Below, piece after piece: positions 59,720 to 64,000 of a stretch of DNA of 64,000 nucleotides (position 1 is its first letter; each line of letters starts with the position of its first letter). The stretch covers positions 186,001 to 250,000 of the forward strand of contig JAWKLQ010000001.1 of the NCBI GenBank assembly GCA_041392665.1. Direction: 5' to 3'. The notes beneath the pieces were generated by a model. It made no database searches. It saw nothing but the letters and a program-made list of their open reading frames with translations, and was not told the DNA's origin. A program made the translations under genes and the position numbers. Source of the stretch: Flavilitoribacter sp020436695. Lineage in GTDB: Bacteria; Bacteroidota; Bacteroidia; Chitinophagales; Saprospiraceae.

Positions 59720-59800
59720 ACCACTGATCAGTTATCCCTGACAAGTAAAGTTAGCACAGACCCTTTGACTTACGACTTTCTGACTTACAGACCACACACT
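59720..59800. repeat. Word repeat GACTTAC in the gap between the two permease genes
   Basis: Contains GACTTACGACTT (59767-59778) and TGACTTACAGAC directly after. The same 12-mer is found at 9073-9084 in another co-directional gap. Fills the 90 bases between the permease genes, and would be misread as 28 extra residues of the second permease. Confidence 0.55.
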
Positions 59801-60517
59801 ATGCAAAAGATCCTCCAACTCAGCCTGACCGATTTTCGCCAGATCCTCCGCGAACAACTTTTGTGGGTGATGTTCATTGTGGCTCCTACTGCACAGTTCG
59901 CCCTAGCACGCTGGCTTATGCCCGTAGCTATAGATTATTTTCCGGTGCTAAACGAGTATCGGTATCTGCTGGCCGGAGCGATGACCCTGCAGGTGGTGGC
60001 CGGCATCGGTTTTGTAGTAGCGATGATGTTGCTGGATGAGAAAGATGAGGATGTTCTGACGGCTATCCGTGTGCTGCCTCTGGGCCCCGAAGGCTTTCTA
60101 ACCTATCGACTGCTGGCAGCTACCGGCATTGCCGTTATTTTCGGCTTCAGCATGCTCTATTTCAGCGGCCTGGTAAACATTACGTTTACAAAAGCGCTGG
60201 CCGCTGCGATGCTGTTCGCCATGATGAGTCCGGTCGTTGTGCTCTTCATGAGTACTTACGGTGACAATAAAGTAGAGGGCCTGGCCATGTACAAGGGCAT
60301 CAATATTGTATTGCTACTTCCTATTGTCAGTTTTTTTGTGCCGGCCGGATGGAAATATTTTTTCGGCATTATTCCCGACTTCTGGAGCTTCCAGTTCATT
60401 GGACCTGCTACGAACGTTTTCAGCCTTTCCTGGCTTAACTTTTTGATCGGTCTTCTATTACATGTGTTACTTATTGGCTATTTATTCGTCCAATTTAAGC
60501 GAAAAGTTTTTCAATAA
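59801..60517 (+). CDS. ABC-2 transporter permease, second
   Basis: From the ATG at 59801 the protein is 238 residues (QKILQLSLTDFRQILREQLL) with six membrane helices. It has the same layout as the first permease, including LLDEKDEDVLTAIRVLPLGPEGFLTYRLLAA. In-frame codons upstream to 59717 belong to the word repeat. Probably the second half of a heterodimeric exporter driven by the adjacent ATPase. Confidence 0.82.
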   Translation: MQKILQLSLTDFRQILREQLLWVMFIVAPTAQFALARWLMPVAIDYFPVLNEYRYLLAGAMTLQVVAGIGFVVAMMLLDEKDEDVLTAIRVLPLGPEGFLTYRLLAATGIAVIFGFSMLYFSGLVNITFTKALAAAMLFAMMSPVVVLFMSTYGDNKVEGLAMYKGINIVLLLPIVSFFVPAGWKYFFGIIPDFWSFQFIGPATNVFSLSWLNFLIGLLLHVLLIGYLFVQFKRKVFQ

Positions 60518-60580
60518 GCACCGCAGTAAGGAAACCTTTACAATTTAATCACGTATCCCTAGCAATAATCAACCCAATTA

Positions 60581-60612
60581 TTACGATCTATACCCGGATG
60601 GAGTTATTTTTG
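60581..60612 (+). promoter_or_regulatory. Candidate promoter for the DUF2062 gene
   Basis: TTAC (60581-60584), 20 bases, TATTTTTG (60605-60612). The -7 box is exact, the -33 box poor. Lies 60 bases upstream of the ATG at 60675. Confidence 0.42.
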
Positions 60613-60674
60613 TAAAGCAAGTCCCAACCAAATCTAATTTTCATCCGTTACAGATCTGTTTGAAACTGCGAAGT

Positions 60675-61163
60675 ATGAAAAATCGTTCCAGAGTTGCTTT
60701 CAGCAACCCGCTACGAGCATTACAAGAAGTCCGAGACGAACCCAAGGAAGCTGCTAAAGGATTTGCATTAGGCGTTTTCTTTGCGATGACACCACTGGTG
60801 TGCATTAAAGTGGTGCTGGCTATTATTTTTGCCTCAATTTTTAAGTGGAATAGAGCCTCAACCACCATTGGCGTATTGACCGCCAATCCGCTTACCGTTC
60901 CTTTTATTTTCAGTACCGCCTATTTTGTTGGAGCATCCATTCTCGGAATGGATCTGGATCTGGACATCAATACAATCTTCAGTCAACAAGGTATGACCGA
61001 GCTTTTTTCTGAATCAAAAGGCATTATTCTGGCAACGTCTCTTGGTGGCACAGTGGTTGGCTTGGTTGCCGCCCCTATGGCTTACTACATTGCCTATCTG
61101 GCACTGAAAAGACGTCGTTCGGTTCAGCCGGCTTTGCAGCCCAGTCCGGTACCGGTGGATTAA
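60675..61163 (+). CDS. DUF2062 membrane protein
   Basis: A 162-residue protein with the DUF2062 pattern. A basic N-terminus is followed by PKEAAKGFALGVFFAMTPLVCIKVVLAIIFASIFKWNRASTTIG, then TANPLTVPFIFSTAYFVGASILG and a last helix ending in a basic tail. Two or three membrane helices. Family function is unknown, though often linked to envelope processes. The ATG at 60675 is preferred to an in-frame TTG at 60660. Confidence 0.82.
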   Translation: MKNRSRVAFSNPLRALQEVRDEPKEAAKGFALGVFFAMTPLVCIKVVLAIIFASIFKWNRASTTIGVLTANPLTVPFIFSTAYFVGASILGMDLDLDINTIFSQQGMTELFSESKGIILATSLGGTVVGLVAAPMAYYIAYLALKRRRSVQPALQPSPVPVD

Positions 61164-61296
61164 GACATGTGAATGCTCATTTGAGTCAATGATCGGTGAT
61201 TGACAAATTGCGGAAACTCACGGTTATATCCGGTCTGTAGAAACTGCAATACAATTCAACAGCCAGCTGCTGTTACTTTCTCTTGAAAATCCCCGC

Positions 61297-61812
61297 CTAC
61301 CCTTTCTTTCTTCTTTTATAGGTACGTTGGAATACAAAACAATCTTCTTCGGTGATCTCCACAAAGTGGTCAGCTTCTTCCCGTAGTATTTTGGCGGTTG
61401 TTTTGGGTACGGCCGCAATCTCTACCCTTACGCCTTCGCCTTTCAGATGGCGCACCAGTTCGACGTAATCCGCATCGCCTGAAAGGATGATGATGGTATC
61501 CACTTTCTGGGCGATCTGGGTAGCCTTTATGGTAAGTGGGATATCGGCTGATTTGTAACAGGGCGTCACAGAGCCATGATAATGAGTAAGCAGGCGTTCA
61601 GCCAGTTTTGGAGAAATGCTTTTACCTTCCCGGAAATAGATAAGTCGGGCCAGGGAGCGGTCTTTCAGCAATTTTGGGATCAATGTATCGAAATTGATCA
61701 TGGCGCTTTTCTTGCCCACCAGATCATGTAGACTCAATTCAATATTATTACCGTCTACCAGGATAGCAACTCGCTGGTCGATCAGTATTTCAGGCGCACT
61801 TGTTTCACTCAT
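61297..61812 (-). CDS. NYN domain (LabA/DUF88-type) nuclease-like protein
   Basis: A 171-residue PIN-like protein. Acidic metal-binding residues are D20 in VAILVDGNNIELS and D-A-D in IIILSGDADYVELVRHLKGEG. KSADIPLTIKATQIAQKVDT and AVPKTTAKILREEADHFVEI complete the fold. The very basic end is KRRKKG. Relatives in the LabA/NYN group cleave RNA; cyanobacterial LabA affects circadian output. Here target and role are unknown. It starts 34 bases beyond the stop of the E1 dehydrogenase gene, so they may be co-transcribed. Confidence 0.87.
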   Translation of the reverse strand: MSETSAPEILIDQRVAILVDGNNIELSLHDLVGKKSAMINFDTLIPKLLKDRSLARLIYFREGKSISPKLAERLLTHYHGSVTPCYKSADIPLTIKATQIAQKVDTIIILSGDADYVELVRHLKGEGVRVEIAAVPKTTAKILREEADHFVEITEEDCFVFQRTYKRRKKG

Positions 61813-61846
61813 AATCTAAAATTCGTCGTGCTGCTCTTTTTCGGTG

Positions 61847-64000
61847 CTATTTATTGAAACGCACCGGCTCCGTTTCTTCCATCATTTTGAAGATCGCTTC
61901 AAAGACGTCGTCCGGATTGGGTTTGCTGAAATAGTCACCATCGGTGCCGTAGGGCGGGCGATGAGCTGTTGCAGAAATGGTAACCGGAGCAGAATCCAGG
62001 TGTCGATATCCTCCCTGTTTAACCAGTACCTCATCCATCATGTAGGCGGTACCTCCGCCGGGGACATCCTCATCCAGGAACACAATGCGGCTGGTCTTTT
62101 GCAAGGATTGTAGTATACGATGCTCCAGATCGAAAGGTAACAAGGTCTGCACATCGATCAGTTCTACGGAAATTCCAGCTTCTGCCAATAGATCACAGGC
62201 CATTTTAGCTACACGTACACAGGCGCCGTAGGTCACCAGTGTGACATCTGTGCCCGAGCGCAGGGTTTCGGGCACGCCCAGCGGTACGGTATACTCTCCA
62301 AGGTTTTCCGGAAGCCGTTCTTTATGACGGTAGCCGTTCAGGCATTCGATCAATACGGCGGGATCATCCGATTGCAACAGGGTCTGATACATACCTGCAG
62401 CCTGTACAAAATTGCGGGGTACCAGCACATACATACCGCGCAAACCACCCAGCAATACACTCATCGGTGATCCGGAATGCCAGATACCTTCCAGCCGATG
62501 TCCCCGGGTGCGAATGATCACCGGAGCAGCCTGTTGATTATTACTACGGTAACGCAGCGTAGCCACATCGTCCGATAGCGGCGAAAAGCCGTAAATTAGA
62601 TAATCCAGATACTGTATCTCAGCAATGGGGCGCAGTCCACGCATAGCCATGCCGAGGGCCTGACCTATAATGGTCCATTCCCGGATCCCCACATCAAAAA
62701 TACGGTCTTCTCCGTGAATAGCCTGTAAGCCGGCCATTCCCTGGTTGACTCCTCCGATCTTTCCGAGATCCTCACCAAAAGCATATAGATTCGGATTTTT
62801 TGTAAAAGCCGTATCAAAATATCGATTAATGATCTCGTATCCGTTAAGTAGCGGCGCATCTTCTCCGTAAGTAGGCAATACAACGGGTACACGTAGGGCC
62901 GACCGGGAAGTTTCACTATACAGATGCGTGTGATAGCGCCGTTCCATAACGGCTTTTACTTCCTGTAAGAAGGTATTCAATTCATCGATCTCCGGCGCCT
63001 GCTCGTGGCGCAGGCTATGCAACATGCGCCGGATAGTAGCGTAGATCTCCGAACGGAAGGGGGTGACAAACTCTTTAAGCTCCACCAGGCCTTTCTGCAA
63101 ACGAACGTTATCCGGAAAACGCAAAGCGAGTCTTTCGGCGAGTTCAGTGATCTCCCGCCATTTCAGTTCTATGGGGAGATAATAGCGTTTCCAGGCTTTG
63201 ACCTTGGCTTCCCGTACTTCTTTACGGGCTTTGGTCTCAATGCCTTTCAGCTCTTCTTCATCGGCAATATCATTAGCAATGATCCAAAGCCGGAACTGCC
63301 GGTTGCAATCGAACTGCTGTTCGAATTTCATCCGGGCTTTATCCTTGTATCTTTCGTGCGAACCGGAAGTAGAGTGGCCCTGCGGCTGGGTCAGTTCTTC
63401 AATATGGAATAGGGCCGGAGTATGGGTACGACGTACTTTGTCGATGCCTTTCTGGTATAACGCTACCAGCGATTGATAATCCCAGCCTTTACAACAGTAT
63501 ATATCAATGCCGTCTCCTACTTTCTCTTCCCGGAAACCTTCCAGTACTCTGGACACACTGGCCTTGGTGGTTTGCAATTCCGTCGGAACCGAGATCCCGT
63601 ACCCATCATCCACAATCGTTATGGCCAGCGGGATCTGCAGTACACCCGAAGCATTGATGGTTTCCCAGAATGCTCCTTCACTGGTACTGGCATCTCCGAT
63701 ATTGCAAAAACAGACTTCATTACCATTATCAGAGAAAATGGTATCCCCCAGATGTTGGCCGCTCCGGTATTTCTTGGAGGCAAATGCCAGTCCGATCCCC
63801 CGGGCCATCTGACCCGCTGTGGTTGAAATGTCGGAAGACAGATTGTAGCGCTCCCGGTGATTGAGCCAGTTTCCGTCCTGATCAATAAATGGAGTGGCAT
63901 GGTGATTGTTCATCTGCCGGCCACCGGAGAAAGGGTCATTGTCGCCGTCGGCGTACAATTGAGCAAAAAGATCTTCCAAATTACAAAGTCCAAGCGCCAG
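61847..64000 (-). CDS. Fused alpha-beta E1 component of a 2-oxo acid dehydrogenase, 5' end cut off
   Basis: Open to the window edge, with at least 717 residues in one chain. The alpha-type half has the thiamine-diphosphate motif region FCNIGDASTSEGAFWETINASG ... ITIVDDGYGIS and TQPQGHSTSGSHERYKD. The beta-type half begins near GYEIINRYFDTAFTKNPNLYAFGED. It has FDVGIREWTIIGQALGMAMRGLRPIAEIQ, then SGTDVTLVTYGACV and EDVPGGGTAYMMDEVL. Branched-chain or pyruvate dehydrogenases usually carry these halves as two genes; one-chain versions are frequent in Bacteroidota. Substrate (branched-chain 2-oxo acids or pyruvate) is not certain. Initiation is outside the window. Confidence 0.92.
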   Translation of the reverse strand: MALGLCNLEDLFAQLYADGDNDPFSGGRQMNNHHATPFIDQDGNWLNHRERYNLSSDISTTAGQMARGIGLAFASKKYRSGQHLGDTIFSDNGNEVCFCNIGDASTSEGAFWETINASGVLQIPLAITIVDDGYGISVPTELQTTKASVSRVLEGFREEKVGDGIDIYCCKGWDYQSLVALYQKGIDKVRRTHTPALFHIEELTQPQGHSTSGSHERYKDKARMKFEQQFDCNRQFRLWIIANDIADEEELKGIETKARKEVREAKVKAWKRYYLPIELKWREITELAERLALRFPDNVRLQKGLVELKEFVTPFRSEIYATIRRMLHSLRHEQAPEIDELNTFLQEVKAVMERRYHTHLYSETSRSALRVPVVLPTYGEDAPLLNGYEIINRYFDTAFTKNPNLYAFGEDLGKIGGVNQGMAGLQAIHGEDRIFDVGIREWTIIGQALGMAMRGLRPIAEIQYLDYLIYGFSPLSDDVATLRYRSNNQQAAPVIIRTRGHRLEGIWHSGSPMSVLLGGLRGMYVLVPRNFVQAAGMYQTLLQSDDPAVLIECLNGYRHKERLPENLGEYTVPLGVPETLRSGTDVTLVTYGACVRVAKMACDLLAEAGISVELIDVQTLLPFDLEHRILQSLQKTSRIVFLDEDVPGGGTAYMMDEVLVKQGGYRHLDSAPVTISATAHRPPYGTDGDYFSKPNPDDVFEAIFKMMEETEPVRFNK

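Noticed and set aside
1..64000. CRISPR array, prophage, integrase or transposase
   Set aside because: The direct repeats found have no spacer pattern of constant length, and no recombinase, transposase or phage structural gene is visible.
1..64000. tRNA or rRNA genes
   Set aside because: No stretch with a T-loop (GGTTCRANNCC) paired with a matching acceptor stem was found by eye; a tRNAscan-SE run would settle it.

Overview
The window comes from a Bacteroidota chromosome, most likely a marine Saprospiria/Lewinella-type organism (inference). Several things point there: a type IX secretion (T9SS) C-terminal sorting domain on a large BNR-repeat protein, a Bacteroidota-style proline-rich TonB, OmpA proteins with PD40 propellers, DUF2141, DUF983 and DUF3109 genes, a eukaryote-like citrate synthase, a fused E1 dehydrogenase, and promoters of the Bacteroidota form TTTG-N18-20-TAnnTTTG in front of several genes. 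Coding GC is about 50%, except for one AT-rich gene. No rRNA, tRNA, CRISPR array, transposase or integrase was seen.

Layout. 1-6 kb: the end of a SAM hydrolase-fold gene, a secreted protein, a GNAT protein, a methylthioribose-kinase-like enzyme and an NCS1 permease with a small membrane partner. 6-16 kb: a Tat-exported sugar isomerase, a GMC oxidoreductase with its gluconate-dehydrogenase-type small subunit, an alkaline-phosphatase-superfamily enzyme, a TruC-like pseudouridine synthase and a D-lactate dehydrogenase. 16-22 kb: a large OmpA/PD40 protein and a T9SS-exported BNR protein. 22-27 kb: a Crp/Fnr regulator with a likely autoregulatory dyad, an anion-type porin, a 57-residue protein, a DUF983 protein and a SulP transporter. 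27-31.8 kb: an alcohol dehydrogenase, a polytopic glycosyltransferase-like protein, DUF2141, the ribosomal protein L34 gene rpmH with a good promoter, and then an AT-rich foreign-looking membrane/coiled-coil gene. 31.8-41 kb: a Tricorn-like protease, a TPR protein and a probable co-directional run of citrate synthase, gcvH, VanZ and TonB. 41-49 kb: a 740-base gene-free stretch with terminators (candidate small RNAs), Hsp20, a bile-acid-symporter-family transporter, a PaaG-like enzyme and a SWIM-SNF2 helicase with an altered Walker A. 48-51 kb: beta-carbonic anhydrase divergent from an XRE regulator plus second SulP transporter, a plausible bicarbonate module. 51-64 kb: a GH29 fucosidase, an alpha/beta hydrolase, a glycosyltransferase, methylmalonyl-CoA epimerase, a TauE permease, a three-gene ABC exporter, a NYN nuclease-like protein and the 3' part of a fused E1 dehydrogenase.

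The most unusual material is non-coding. (i) Intergenic word repeats occur, in which each locus uses its own short word, in direct or inverted copies, and every locus seen lies between two genes transcribed in the same direction. (ii) Two copies, in opposite orientation and 19.4 kb apart, of a 132-bp hairpin element with imperfect terminal inverted repeats look like a non-autonomous mobile element. (iii) Short perfect palindromes with tiny loops occur, two of which bracket the AT-rich foreign gene.
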